A stretch of 64,000 nt of DNA, taken from Prorocentrum cordatum (taxonomy: Eukaryota; Sar; Dinophyceae; Prorocentrales; Prorocentraceae). Location: the NCBI GenBank assembly GCA_963575745.1, contig CAUYUJ010018704.1, positions 437,139-501,138 of the forward strand, in the 5' to 3' direction. Of the stretch, positions 29,935 to 41,169 are shown one piece after another. The first letter of the stretch is position 1; each line of letters opens with the position of its first letter. The translations under genes were made by a program, and so were the position numbers. The notes beneath the pieces are model-generated. The model was not told the DNA's origin, did not search any database, and was given only the letters and a program-made list of their open reading frames with translations.

Positions 29935-29995
29935 CGATGTTGATTATGCTGATGATGATGGTTGTGATGGCGAAGATGGTGCTGATGATGATGTT
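26805..29995. repeat. 3.2-kb degenerate GAT/GGT trinucleotide array
   Basis: Almost every triplet in one phase is GAT, GGT, GCT or a one-step variant. Phrases such as GGTGGTCATGGTGATGATGC recur at irregular spacing. All six frames lack stops over long stretches, giving Asp/Gly, Met/Val, Trp/Cys, His or Ile/Thr runs. I see no gene. Confidence 0.9.
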
Positions 29996-30239
29996 GATGA
30001 CAATCAGATCAGGTCAGAGCCCATTTGGGGCTGCGAGGGTCTCCCCCCATCCAGCGAATGCCCCAAGGATCGGGCTACACCCGAGCGTCAGTGTGCGCTA
30101 TGTGACTCCTGCAGTGTTGCGGCTCGCCTCACGACGAAGGGCTTCCTGGTTGCCACTGTGCTATCAAAAGTCGAAGCGCCGTGCCCATAGAGGACGAGCC
30201 CTACCGTGAAGAGACGCCTTGCGAGGTCTGTGGGGTATT

Positions 30240-30515
30240 GACGATAATGATGATGGTGATGATGCTGTTGATGATGATGCTGCTGATGACGATGCTGCTG
30301 CTGTTGCTGCTGACGGCGATGCTGCTGATGATGATGCTGATGCTGATCGTGGTGTTGATGATGATCCTGATGATTTTGATGATGCTGATGCTGATGCTGA
30401 TGCTGATGATGATGCTGGTGATGATGATGCTGATGATGCTGATGATGATGATGATGATGATGATGATGACGATGATGAGCACGATGATGAGGAGGAGGAG
30501 GAGGAGGAGGAACTG
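30240..30515. repeat. (GAT/GCTGAT)n microsatellite ending in GGA
   Basis: GATGATGCTGATGATG units with GCTGCT patches, then GAGGAGGAGG. 29996-30239 is non-repetitive without a recognised gene. Confidence 0.95.
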
Positions 30516-30689
30516 AGAGAGCGCTTAGGGCGCTCTCGAGAGTTGTGCCTCGGAGGGGCGACGCGCAACAAGCCTTAGAGAAGAGTGAGCGACGGGACGA
30601 AGACAGAAAACGGAGGAGGAGGAAGCGGGAGGGAGGGATGGGGGTTTGAGTCTTCTCTTGCCTCACGGTTCCTTGCAGTCGCGTTCCCA

Positions 30690-30825
30690 TTCTGTCTGTT
30701 TCCCTCTCTCTCTCTCTTCCTCCCTCTCCCTCCCTCCCTTCGTCTCTCTCTCTCTCTTGCTCTGTTTCTCTCTCGCTCTCTTTCTTTCTCTCTCCCTCTA
30801 TCTCTTTCTCTATTCATATATAGAT
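30690..30825. repeat. CT-rich polypyrimidine tract
   Basis: TCTCTC, CCTCCCTC and TTTCTC repeats over about 135 bp. Confidence 0.9.
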
Positions 30826-30849
30826 ATGATACCGGAGAAAAACCCAATC

Positions 30850-31040
30850 AGGGCTATAGGGCGAGGGGGCTATAGGGCTATTGAGCTATAGGGCTATAGA
30901 GCTATAGGGCTCTAGAGTTGTAGGGCTATAGGGCTATAAGGCTTAGGGCTATAGGGCACACCCGGGCACGCCAGGACACCCGGGCACCCGGCCCCCCCGG
31001 GCCCCCCCCGGGCACCCGGGCCCCGGGCAACCCCGGGCAC
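30850..31040. repeat. GGGCTATA repeat followed by GGGCACCC repeat
   Basis: About a dozen units of GGGCTATA(G/A), then CCCGGGCAC units. CCTAA occurs three times near 31070, too short to call telomeric. Confidence 0.8.
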
Positions 31041-31256
31041 CCGGGCGTGCAGCGAAAATCGGCGACAAACCTAACCTAACCATATGAAGCCGCTAGAACC
31101 CCTACAGAGGCAAGCTCTGATTGGGGAATATGCATCGGAGGTTGGGGGGTGAGATCGAAGTGGAACGGAGACCCCGACAAAGGAAATCGTTTCGTTTCGT
31201 TTGTGTCGTGCGTGCGGCCGAGGCGAAGCTGCGCGGGCGCGCGAGAGGAATGAACC

Positions 31257-32430
31257 CGCCGTTGCTAGGGCGAAGTCAAGACAAATGATTATCCCCCTCC
31301 CGTCCGTCCGGCGGTGGCCCGCGGTGTCCCGCGGTGTCCCGTGGTGTCCCGTGGTGTCCCGTGGTGTCCGCCGTTGCTAGGGCGAAGTCAAGACAAATGA
31401 TTCTCCCCCTCTCGCCCGTCCGGCGGTGGCCCGCGGTGTCCCGCAGTGTCCCGTGGTGTCCCGTGGTGTCTCGTGGTGTCCGCCTTAGCTAGGGCGAAGT
31501 CAAGACGAATGATTCTCCCCCGCCCGCCCGTCCGTCCGTCCGTCCGGGGGTGGCTCGCGGTGTCACGCGGTGTCCCGTGGTGTCCCGTGGTGTCCCGTTG
31601 AGTGCGATCGGTAGTGAGATCGATAGTGAGATCGATGTGGTGCCCCGAGGTGTCCCGTGGTGTCCCAACATGTGAGATCGATAGTGAGATCGATAGTGAG
31701 ATCGACAGGTGTCCCGCGGTGTCCCGTGGTGTCCCGTTGAGTGAGGTCGATCGTGAGATCGATGTGGTGTCCCGAGGTGTCCCGAGGTGTCCCGTGGTGT
31801 CCTATGGTGTCCCGTTGAGTGAGATCGAGTGAGATCGATAGTGAGACCGATAGTGAGATCGAGAGATGTCCCGTGGTGTCCCGTTGTGGCCCGTGGTGTC
31901 CCGTGGTGTCCCGTTGAGTGAGATCGATAGTGAGATCGATAGTGAGATTGACAGGCGTCCCGTTGTGTCCCGTGGTGTCCCGTTGTGCCCCGTGGTGTCC
32001 CGTTGAGTGGGATCGATAGTGAGATCGATAATGAGATCGATAGTGAGATCGATAGTGAGGTCAACGTGGTGTCCCGTGGTGTCCCGTGGTGTCCCGTGGT
32101 GTCCCGTTGAGTGGGATCGATAGTGAGATCGATAGTGAGATCGATAGTGAGATCGATGTGGTGTCCCGTGGTGTCCCGTGGTGTCCCGTGGTGTCCCGTT
32201 GACTGAGATCGATAGTAAGATCGATAGTGAGACCGATATTGAGATCGAGAGGTGTCCCGCGGTGTCCCGTTTTGTCCCGTGGTGGCCCGTGGTGTCCCGT
32301 GTTGTCCCGCTGGGTGAGATCGATAGTGAGATCGATAGTGAGATCGATAAGTGTCCCGAAGTGTCCCGTGGTGTCCCGTGGTGTCCCGTTGAGTGAGATC
32401 GAAGGTGAGATCGATTGAGTCAGATGTTGG
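31257..32430 (+). repeat. composite minisatellite: TGGTGTCCCG and GAGATCGATAGT blocks
   Basis: Three about 110-bp units start CCGTTGCTAGGGCGAAGTCA. They are followed by about 0.9 kb in which blocks of 10-bp TGGTGTCCCG alternate with blocks of 12-bp GAGATCGATAGT. The 437-codon minus-strand frame over it (RDTTGHHGTP, SHYRSHYRSH) is a repeat product. 31090-31256 and 32430-33120 contain nothing recognisable. Confidence 0.9.
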
Positions 32431-33124
32431 TTGCCCCCCTTTCCCCCCCCACAACCTCCTTATCACCCGAAGGGTGGTCGTATTGTGGTCACCCATCGGT
32501 TCTCCCTTGCTTTTTCGGATCGGCTTGACCTCATGTTGCGATTGCGAGTTCGATTGCGGACGGGGGAACGTCAGTTGGAGAGAGGAAGGAAGAGAGCGAT
32601 GCGTGAAGGGAGGGAGAAGGCGGTCACAGAGGAAGAGAGAAAGGAGTCGGATTCTGCGACAAAAACGGAGGAGAGGACGGGCCTGGGGAGGTGTGGCCGC
32701 GGCCAGCGCGGCACGCGTCGTGCACACCTCTCTCCCTCCTCTCTTCTCTGCCTTCCCCTGACACCTCTTTCGTCTCTCACCCTTTCTGATTGCGCACTGC
32801 ACGATCGGGTTCGTTTCGGGGTTCCCGGTCCGCTATGACACCCGTCGGCGGATAGAGAACAAAACAGCGCAATGGGAAGGGACGGGTGGGAGGGGCAGGA
32901 TGCCAGATATAGCGCGAGCGCACCGTAGGTCGCTCCCCTCCCCTATTCCCTCTTCCCTTCTCTGTTCCCCTTTCCCCTCCCTCCACATCCTCCATTTCCA
33001 ATCCTGCTCTTCCTCCTTGCCCCTCCCCCCCCCGCGTGCTCCCCCTCCCCCATCCCTCTTCTTCACGAGTGACGCCCCCCCCGCCCTGTCGCAGCACCAG
33101 ACGTGTCGGGGCCCTCCCCGCCCA

Positions 33125-33186
33125 TTATTATTCCTCCTCCTCCTCCTCCTCCTCCTCCTCCTCCTCCTCCTCCTCCTCCTCCTCCT
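33125..33186. repeat. (TCC)n microsatellite
   Basis: Pure TCC repeat at the edge of inverted satellite G. Confidence 0.95.
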
Positions 33187-33204
33187 ATCTCCTGAGGTAA
33201 AAAG

Positions 33205-34110
33205 CTCCAGCAGCTGCACGGATGGAGGGCCCGTGGTTTTCAAGCTGCGGACCTCGCCGCAGCGCCGCGCGCATAGTATCATAAAGCTTGTCTCCGCAGC
33301 TTGGTCTCCTGAGCCAAGAAGCTCCAGCAGCTATCAGCCACGCGCAGAGGGGGGTGGGGGGAGGGGGGAGGGCTTCTTAGAAGCACCCCTGCTTCTTAGA
33401 AGGCGCGGGCCTTATCTATAGATGTAAGGCCGGTGCCTTCTAGGAAGCAGCCTGCTTCTAAGAAGCCCTCCCCCTCCCCCCACCCCCTTGTGTGCGCCGC
33501 TAAAGCTACATGGATGGAGGGCCCGTGGTTTTCAAGCTGCGGATCTCGCCGCAGCGCCGCGCACATGGTTTCCGAAGCTTGCGGCAGTCACAAGCATTGA
33601 GGGCCGGCCGTTTTCACGATGCGGCTTTCGTTTTTTTAATTTTTGGTCAGCGCCACACACAGCGTTTTACAACCTTGCGCCTTGAGGAACATGGAGAGAG
33701 GTGGTTTTCAAAGTGCGGCTCTCGCCTTGGCTCCGTGCACATGTGCTTAAGAGGTGCCAACAGCTTCTAAGACGGAGGCCAGTTCGTCTCAACATGCGGC
33801 CCTCGGTTGAGACCTCCCTGCGTGCTGTTGCCCAAAGTTCCAGCAGATGCAGCAGTTGCACGGATGGAGCGCGGCTGCTTTCCGAAAGGGGTCTCGCGAT
33901 TGCGGTCCCGCACGATCTGCGACCAGCACTTCGACATGGCGCAGCGCACACGGATTGAGGACGGGTCTGGTCTTTTTTCGACAAGCGGGGCTACCGTTGG
34001 ACACGTGCTGGAACTTTCCTGTCCTACAATTGTTTGACGCTTCCAATCCAGAACGATGCGGGGCGGATCCGCTACCGCGCGGGGTCTCGCCTGCAGTGGC
34101 AGGCCCACCT
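33205..34110 (-). repeat. satellite G monomers in inverted orientation
   Basis: Units CACGGATGGAGGGCCCGTGG then TTTTCAAGCTGCGG and CGCAGCGCCGCGCGCA are the complement of the 35.5-36.5 kb satellite. At least six diverged units are visible. Family F elements interrupt or adjoin them. Confidence 0.75.
33343..33495. mobile_element. foldback/TIR element, family F copy 2
   Basis: Left AGGGGGGAGGGCTTCTTAGA, right complement TTCTAAGAAGCCCTCCCCCT. Centre GGGCCTTATCTATAGATGTA then AGGCC. Confidence 0.7.
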
Positions 34111-34201
34111 GGCGCCGGGATGCTCGTTGCTCCGAGGAGAGGCCGCTCCCCACAGCGGAGAGGAGCAGTGCGTCCCTGGACGCTCCCCCTTCCGCTGCTT
34201 C

Positions 34202-34369
34202 GGCGGCGCGCAGAGGGGGGCAGGGGGAGGGGGGGAAGGCTCCTTAGAAGGAGCCTGCTTCTCAGAGGACGCGGGCCCTGCAGCTACAGAGAGGGCCCGC
34301 GCCTTCAAAGAAGCAGGGGTGCTTCTGGGAAGGCTCCCCCCCTCCCCCTGCCCCCGTCTGCGCGCCGCC
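34202..34369. mobile_element. foldback/TIR element, family F copy 3
   Basis: Best-preserved ends of the family: GGCGGCGCGCAGAGGGGGGC at the left, and the complement of GGCGGCGCGCAGACGGGGGC at the right. CTTAGAAGG-type palindromes are inside. Confidence 0.75.
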
Positions 34370-34593
34370 AGCTGCTGCTGGTCCTCGTCCTTGCCGGTGC
34401 TGCTCGTCTCCGCCCTGCCTCCCGCCAGTCGGCCCTCGAGGCCACTCCTCGGCAGACGAGGGCCCTCGTCGATGGCCGCCTCCGGTGGTCGCGGTTTCGC
34501 CGAGGGCGGCTGATGGGGAGGCCCGCCGCTGCCGCTGCCGCTGCCCTGCCTTGCTGGGGAGCAGGAAGCGCAAGACCACCACCGCCTGGGGGG

Positions 34594-34690
34594 ATGCAGG
34601 ACGAGCTGGTGTGCGGGATGCGGGTGACCACGGTGTCCCGCGAGAGCGCCCGGAACGATGTGCACCACATCTCCCCTGACCATCCCTCTG
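34594..34690 (+). CDS. candidate exon of unknown protein
   Basis: The frame reads MQDELVCGMRVTTVSRESAR then NDVHHISPDHPSASI. The composition is protein-like and unlike the flanking GC-rich repeats. No domain, splice site or partner exon is established. Confidence 0.2.
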
Positions 34691-34892
34691 CCTCCATCCT
34701 CCAGGAGGTGGTGGTGGTGTGTTTCCTGCTCCCTGCCTCGAGGTGTGCTTGTTTCGTTCCGCGGGGCGGGTGCGTGGCAGGCGCACCTGATAAAGCGGCT
34801 CGGGCAGGCAGATCAACGGCTGGAGCGCGGAGGATATACAGGCGAGCTCCGACTTCCGAGGTAGGATGAGGAGCAGGGGAGAAGGGAAACAG

Positions 34893-35160
34893 AGGAGGAG
34901 GAGGAGGAGGAGGAGGAGGAGGAGGAGGAGGAGGAGGAGGCAGGACGAGTGCCTTCCACCATCAGTTTCGAGGCATCACTGCGCAGACCTCCGACGTCTT
35001 GATGGTGAAGGCCTCACTTCCGGCGTCGCCGACCCTGAAGACGACGACGACGAGGAGGAGGGGGAGGATGAGCAGGAGTAGGCGGAGAACGCGGTGGAGC
35101 AGCAGGAGGAGGAGGAGGAGAAGGGAGAGGAGGAGGTGGAGGAGGAGGAGGACCAGTGGA
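34893..35160. repeat. (GGA)n tracts
   Basis: GGA at 34893-34939 and again, less pure, at 35040-35160. The second tract starts the duplicated block shared with 39.6 kb. Confidence 0.85.
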
Positions 35161-35464
35161 AACACAAGAGTCATCAACGATGTTGGAATATTCCCTCCCT
35201 TCAAGCTCCCTCTTCATAGGCCCCTACACCGGTTCATTTCCACTGTGGGAGCTGCTTCGTTGTTAGTCAACGGTCTGAAGACCCTGAAGCATGTCAAAAC
35301 ATTATTATCGGATCAACCTGGCTGATGCGTCTTGACGATCCTGAATCTTGCCAGAACGCCATTCCTAGGACTTCAACACCGCGAATCAATGTAACCGCTA
35401 CACCCTCATACTGAATATGTCCCCAAACCATTTCTTGTACGCTGACCATGGGGATCCTTGCAAC
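35160..35464 (+). repeat. segmental duplication, copy 1
   Basis: Matches 39710-40034: GACCAGTG.AAAC.CAAGAG, TCATCAACGATGTTGGAAT, CTCCCTCTTCATA, GACCCTGAAGCATG.CAAA and GGACTTCAACACCG.GAATCA. Both copies sit between a GGA tract and satellite G. Confidence 0.75.
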
Positions 35465-36505
35465 TCTTGCAATTTGTTTAACGAATGTGCGTGGGTCTAA
35501 GGCGAAAGCCACATTTTGAAAACCACGCGCCCCCAGTCCGCGGATCTCTTGCAACTGTTTCGAACGAATGCGCTCGGCGTCAAGGCGAGAGCCACATTTT
35601 AGAAATGACCCACCCTCAATCCGTAAGCTCTTTCGAACTTGTCGATGATGGAAACCCATGAAGCCCTTGCACTGGTGAGACGAATACGCGCGGCGCTGAA
35701 GAGAGAGCCACATTTTGAAAAGGAACCGCCTTCTATCCGTGAAACGCTCGCAATATTTTGAAAGGAGTGCTCGCGGCGCTAAGGCGAGAGCCACAGTTTG
35801 AAAACCACTCGCCTTCAGTCCGCGAAGCTCTGGCAACTTTTTCGAATGTGCATGGCGTTAAGTTAAGAGCCACATTTTGAATACGACCCTCCCTCAATCC
35901 GTGAAGCTCTTGCAAATGTTTAGACCGAATGTGCGCGGCGCAAAGGCGAGAGCCACATTTTGAAACTGAACCACCCTCAATCCGTGAAGCTCCTGCGATG
36001 TTTACAAAAACGTGTGCGCGGCGCTCAGGCGAGAGCCATGTTTTGAAACTGACCCACCCTCAATCCGTGAAGCTCTTTCGAACTTGTCGATGGTGGAAAC
36101 CCCTGAAACCTTTGCATTTGTGAAACGAATACGCGCGGCGCTAAGGCGAGAGCCACATTTTGAAAAGGAACCACCTTCTATCCGTGAAACGCTCGCAATA
36201 TTTTGAAAGGAGTGCTCGCGGCGCTAAGGCGAGAGCCACCGTTTGAAAACCACCCGCCCCCAGTCCGTGAAGCTCTGGCAATTATTTCAAACGAATGCGC
36301 GCGGCGTAAGGGCGAGAGCCACATTTTGAAAACGACCCGCCCTCCATCCGTGAAGCTCTTGCACATGTTTAAACCGAATCTGCACGGCGCAAAGGCGAGA
36401 ACCACATTTTGAAAACGACCCGCCCTCCATTTGTGAAGCTCTTGTATTGTTTAAAAGTGCTGATGTGCGCGGCGCTAAGGCGAGAGCCACATTTTGAAAC
36501 CTACG
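35465..36505 (+). repeat. satellite G tandem array (about 85-95 bp units)
   Basis: About 12 units with consensus GAATGCGCGCGGCGCTAAGG, CGAGAGCCACATTTTGAAAA, CCACCCGCCCTCAATCCGTG and AAGCTCTTGCAA. Some units repeat as pairs, suggesting an older higher-order step. Confidence 0.9.
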
Positions 36506-36763
36506 CGGTCAGGCAGTCATGCACAGTCAGGCAGGCGATGAAAACGGACATGTCTGGCATCCTGCAACCGATCCGACGAGCGCTGCTCAAGTTTAGCAGA
36601 AGCGCGGCCAAAAGCTTCAGGCGCCAAGCCAGCACGCACAGAAAACGCACACCTTGCATCACGCAGCGATCCAGACGCAAACGATCGAAGCGTGTAGCTC
36701 AAGCGACGCCGCTAAGGTTCAGCAATTTGCCGATGTTGCTCCATGTCGGTCCATCAAGCTCAG

Positions 36764-37654
36764 ATGAAAGTAATCTTGGCTACGGGTGCCAACAAGGGCA
36801 TCGGACTCGCCCTTCTGCGGCGGTGCCTGCTGAACCGTGCGGACACGTTTCTGCTGCCTGCTGAACCGGCGGACAGGCTATCGCATCTTAGGTCAACAGA
36901 ATGGTGATTGTGAGTCCAGACTGCAGTTGATAAGCATTGACACCTCGTCCGACACCAGCGTGAACGAGGCATCAAGTGCGATTGAGGCATTCTTGAGCGA
37001 CGCTCATGCCAAGGAGCTGCTCAATGGATCGAGCAAGCTCTACGCGATCGTCAACAAAGCGGGGATAGGATCTGGGTCCAACAGGAACATCTTAAAGGTG
37101 AACTATTGTGGGGTCGTTCGTGTGGACACAGCCTTTGCTCTCGACAAGAGCCTGCTCGACGAGACGCATGGAAGAATTGTTTATGTCTCGTCCGGCGCTG
37201 CAGTCCGGTGCAGAACAGCAGTGCAGGTTACAAGAACATTTTCTTTAACCCGAGCGTTGACACCGAGCAGTTGGACGAAATCTGCTAGACTGTCGAAAGT
37301 TTCGATGAAAGCGCTTGCAAAAAACCTTACCAGAAGGAGGGAATGGGCATGAGAAAGGGTGATGTGGCAGACCCGGCTTTTGGATTGTCGAAGGCGTTGC
37401 TGAATTGCCACATGGTGCTCATGGCAAGGAAGCGTGGCGACAAATTCAAGATCAACAGTTGCTCACCCGTGGTTGGGGCTACGGAGTTTTTTTGAGGAGC
37501 TGGTCGGTGCGTCGGGTTCGTAGTAGCCAACTTGATCGCGGCGTCAGCAGACCAGGGGACGAAGTGTTGCATGAAGTTGCTATTCGAATAATTGGATGGC
37601 AATGGGAAGTTCTATCACAAGAGTGGGCAAGCTCGGCTGCTGGATAAGTGCTGA
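36764..37654 (+). pseudogene. short-chain dehydrogenase/carbonyl-reductase-like, intronless dead copy
   Basis: Starting at ATG 36764 the frame reads MKVILATGANKGIGLAL, an NAD(P)-binding TGxxxGIG motif. In shifted frames follow LQLISIDTSSDTSVNE, YAIVNKAGIGSGSNR (the NNAG region), ILKVNYCGVVRV, GRIVYVSSGA, NIFFNPSVDTEQLDEI, AFGLSKALLN, KINSCSPVVGATEFF and MKLLFE...GNGKFYHKSG. Order and spacing fit a complete reductase without introns. At least three frameshifts and stops at 37285, 37580 and 37652 break it. The catalytic Tyr of YxxxK appears as Phe (FGLSK). Intronlessness suggests retroposition. Only a very weak leader-like GTAGCTCAAG is seen at 36695. Confidence 0.8.
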
Positions 37655-38486
37655 GCAATGAAAGGAAGTTGTGTAAAGTAGTGTGACACACGTGCAGCTT
37701 GGTACCAGCATATGTGGCTATGTGTGCAGACGGTCTCTCGTGATGGATGTTGCGCACTTTTTGTCAGGCGACTTGGGAATGTGATTCAGCTGAACGGTTA
37801 TAATGTTGATCTCTCTTCGTGTGATATCTTCATCTTGGATGTGGTTTCGCGAGGGAAGGTGTACACTCGGGGGACATATTGGGATGGAGGGATCGAAATT
37901 GCAGTTCGAGGTCTCCCTCTTGGGCCACTCTTGGGGCCTCTTCGGGGCCTTTCGGGCCTCTCTTGGCGACATCAGTGTGGCTCTCTCAGGCGGGTCTTGG
38001 AGGCAGTTTGCGCCACCTTAGACGCCCTGAAGATCGAACAGGCTAGCACGTAAACGAAAGTCATAAAAACCTCAGGTTGTTCAATGGTTTCGGTCTCTTG
38101 GGCCTGCCCCGCTTGTCTCAAAGACGGTCCAACAAGCCCCCGACACATCCCGAGTATGGCCCCTTCGAGCGATTTCTAGACATGTGAAATGCGTTGTCTC
38201 CCAACCACGCCCTCGATGCCTCCAGGGAAGCTACGCGAGAAGGCCAAGAAGCGCTGGAGTGCGTCCGATAGCGCCCTGGAAATCGGTTGCGCACTGATAA
38301 AGCAGGACGTATAACTCGAGTGATTATGTGTCAGCTCCACTTCGGGTGAGAGCGCACGAGGAGGCAAGTGTGCGCCTGGATCCCAGCAGGATTCCGCTCC
38401 TGCGAAGCTCGCAGAATGACGACAATTGCACGTTTTAGAGCCTCCGTGCGTGTGAGTAGTCATTTGGATGCGGGGCGGAGGGAGAG

Positions 38487-38984
38487 ATGGCGGCGGCTGC
38501 TGTGGAGGGCCAGAATGCGCCAGGCCAGTGCACGCGGGTTCAACCTCAGCCGGCGGCGCTAAACGTCCTCCTGGCTCGCGTCGCTCGTTCGGTTTTGCTC
38601 GCCGTTTCTTGCCGCGCCTCTTCCTCACTGCAGAGTTTCTGCTCGCTGCTCTCGCTTGCTCGCGTCGGTGCTTCCCTTTTCTCGCTGTTTTGCCCCAGCC
38701 GACATGCGTATGCAAAACAAACATTTACTCTCCCTCCCTCCGCTTTCCTCTTTCCCCCCCCCTCCTGGCCCTCCCGCCGTTGTAGCCCCCTGCCCAGCAT
38801 GCCAGCTGCGCGTGGTGATTCACGGATGAACTCATTGCCATTGCGTTTCTGCAGTCCGTGTGCGGTGCCGTTCGTGGTCATTCACGTCAGCCTTCCGCGT
38901 GATACGCGATTTGTTATCACGCAGCTTTTGGTTGTTAAGTTGTTTACGGGGTGTTGTTACGTAGAAAGCTACCAGTGTGCGTGA
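38487..38984 (+). CDS. hypothetical open frame of low coding support
   Basis: An ATGGCGGCGGCT start opens 165 codons (MAAAAVEGQNAPGQCTRVQP...). The first 26 residues look protein-like; the rest is Ser/Leu/Pro-rich over CT-rich DNA. It may be a first exon or chance. 37655-38486 has no recognised gene. Confidence 0.15.
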   Translation: MAAAAVEGQNAPGQCTRVQPQPAALNVLLARVARSVLLAVSCRASSSLQSFCSLLSLARVGASLFSLFCPSRHAYAKQTFTLPPSAFLFPPPSWPSRRCSPLPSMPAARGDSRMNSLPLRFCSPCAVPFVVIHVSLPRDTRFVITQLLVVKLFTGCCYVESYQCA

Positions 38985-39609
38985 CCGCCAATTCTGGTAA
39001 TCGTGTTGCCCACTCCTCGGAGGGGGAGTTCCTCTGATGCAGGCCTGTTCTGCTGGTGTCGCAGTAAGCCCATTGACATCCCGGCTCAAAACATGCATTC
39101 GATCCGCGCAAGGCGCCGCTTCGCTGAGCTCTCCAGGAGCTGAGAAAGTGCAATCAATTTCACGCTTGAGTGCATGCACGTGCTGAGGCGATCCATCATC
39201 TGACGCGCATTGGGCATCGAAGAAGTCGATATCCCTTCCTCGGGGGAAGCTGGCGGGAGTGGGGCCTAACTAAAGCGGGGTCGGCTTCCCCAGCGGAAGT
39301 TTGGCGGATCTCGGCGGAAAGTGAAATCCCCCCCCAGAGGAATGCCATTCTTTTTGGGTTCAGGGTTCGGGGTTTCCCGAAGGGGCCATTCGGGTCCGCG
39401 TGGGCTTTGACAGCGGCCACTTTTCCAGGCTTGGGAGTATCCAGGGCTGCGATGAATCGTCTGGGCCCACGTGAGGCGTTGCTCTACTGCACTCCCAACG
39501 TGCTGAAAAACGTGGCGACAGCTCCACGCATGGGGCTACGCGCGGCCAGGACGCACCCAGGGCGGGTGGGGCAGAGGAAGGACGAGGAGGGCAAGTGGGT
39601 AAGGATTAC

Positions 39610-40034
39610 GAGGCGGAGGGGGAGGAGGAGAAGGAGGAGGAGGAGGAAGAGGAGAGGAGGAGGAAGGGGAGGAGGAGGAGGAAGAGGAGAAAGAGGAGGA
39701 GGAGGTAGACCAGTGTAAACCCAAGAGTCATCAACGATGTTGGAATTCACCCTCCCTCCAAGCTCCCTCTTCATATGCTCCTACAGCGGGTCATTTCCAT
39801 TGAGGGAACTGCCTCGTTGGAAGACAACCGTTTGAAGACCCTGAAGCATGCCAAAGCATTGTTATCGAGATTGCAACGCCACGGATCAACCTGACTGCTG
39901 CATCTTGACGGTCCGGAACCGTGCCATAACGCTATTTGGGGGACTTCAACACCGTGAATCAACATAACTGTTGCACCCGCATAATCCCGAATCCTTCCAA
40001 AAACATTGTTTCTGGTACGTTAATCATGGGAGTC
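39610..40034 (+). repeat. segmental duplication, copy 2
   Basis: GGA tract (39610-39708) then sequence collinear with 35160-35464, roughly 80% alike. 38985-39609 contains no recognised gene. Confidence 0.75.
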
Positions 40035-40470
40035 CGTGAAACTTTCGCAAATGTTGAAAACGAATGCGCGCGGCACTGAGGCGAGAGCCGCATTTTGAAA
40101 AGGAACGACCCTCAATCCGTGACGCCCTTGCAAGTTTTGGAAACGAATGCATGCGGCGCTAAGGCGAGAACCGCATTTTGAAAACCACCCGCCCTCAGGC
40201 CGTGAAGCTCTTGCAAAGTTTTAACATGAATTTGCGCTGCGCTAAGGCGAGAGCCACATATTGAAAACCACCCGCCCTCATCAACGAAACTCTTGCAATT
40301 TAAAAAACGAATGTGCACGGCACTGAGGCAAGAGCGGCACATTGAAAGCCACTCGCCCTCATTCCGCGAAAATCTGGCAAAGTTTTAAATCGAATGTGCG
40401 CGGCGCAAAAGCGAGAGCCACATTTCGAAAACCACCTGCCCTCCATCTGTGAAGCTGTTGTCACTTTTTA
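40035..40470 (+). repeat. satellite G tandem array, second block
   Basis: About five units with GCGGC(A/G)CT(A/G)AGGCGAGAG, CACATTTTGAAAACCACC and CGCCCTCA.TCCGTGAA. It completes the duplicated block. Confidence 0.85.
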
Positions 40471-40574
40471 AGCTTCAGCGTCATTATTGGTAAGGAATTC
40501 TCAGGCGAAGCGCCCGTCCCGCCCTAAAATCTGGCTTCGGAGTGCGACAGGGAGAAGTTCTTTACAAGGAAAAG

Positions 40575-40680
40575 GAATGGAGGAGGAGGAGGAGGAGGGG
40601 GAGGAGGAGGAAGACGAGTAGGGGGAGGAGGAGCAGGAGGAGGAGGAAGAGGAGGAGGAGGAGGAGGAGGAGGAAGTGGC
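40575..40680. repeat. (GGA)n microsatellite
   Basis: GGA/GAA-rich tract. 40681-40993 is GC-rich without a recognised gene. Confidence 0.9.
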
Positions 40681-40993
40681 ACGTGTTGCTGCCCGGATCC
40701 GGACCCCTAGAGGTCCCTGGAGGTCTCCAGAGGGGAGGCCTCACGGAGGCGGTGGCCCAACAAGGGCCAACATGAGTCCGACAACTTCGCCGCGCGAGGC
40801 CCGAGGGCCAGAAATGGCAGGAGCAAGGGTCAGCGAGTGCTCTCTCCAGCGCGGGGGCCCAAACTTTTTGAGTCGCTGCGACTTGGAGCCAAGACGCGGT
40901 CGGGGCAGCCGAGGGACGCTCCGGGGCCAAGTTGGGCTCCGCAGGAGCGGGAGAGGCGCAGAGGGGACCGATGGGGGGCTCCTGGGCTGAGGG

Positions 40994-41169
40994 TCGGGGG
41001 TGGACAGAACCCCCAACAGTGACACGTCGATTAATTAGTGAATTGTCCGTTTTCGGTTCTCGAGAAGGCACCGTGGCCGTTATTTTCCAGGCTTGCGCCC
41101 GCCAGGTTGGGGCCTCAGGTCGTTTTCACCAAACCACGTTTTACTAAAGGGGGGTCTGTCCATCCCCGA
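40994..41169. mobile_element. MITE-like element, family A copy 4
   Basis: Ends TCGGGGGTGGACAGA and TCTGTCCATCCCCGA. The 5-bp target duplication GAGGG is perfect (40989-40993 and 41170-41174). Confidence 0.85.

Noticed and set aside
31066-31082. CCTAACCTAACC as telomeric repeat
   Set aside because: Fewer than three units and isolated; dinoflagellate telomeres use TTTAGGG.
31489-32802. 437-codon frame of RDTTGHHGTP and SHYRSHYRSH repeats
   Set aside because: Direct product of the 10- and 12-bp minisatellite, with no non-repetitive domain.
33308-33325. CTGAGCCAAGAAGCTCC as an inverted leader copy
   Set aside because: Similarity stops after about nine bases, and it belongs to inverted satellite G.
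36690-36704. GTAGCTCAAG before the reductase pseudogene as a spliced-leader relic
   Set aside because: Only the ends of the leader are present and the middle is missing. Too weak alone to call, though retroposition would predict one.
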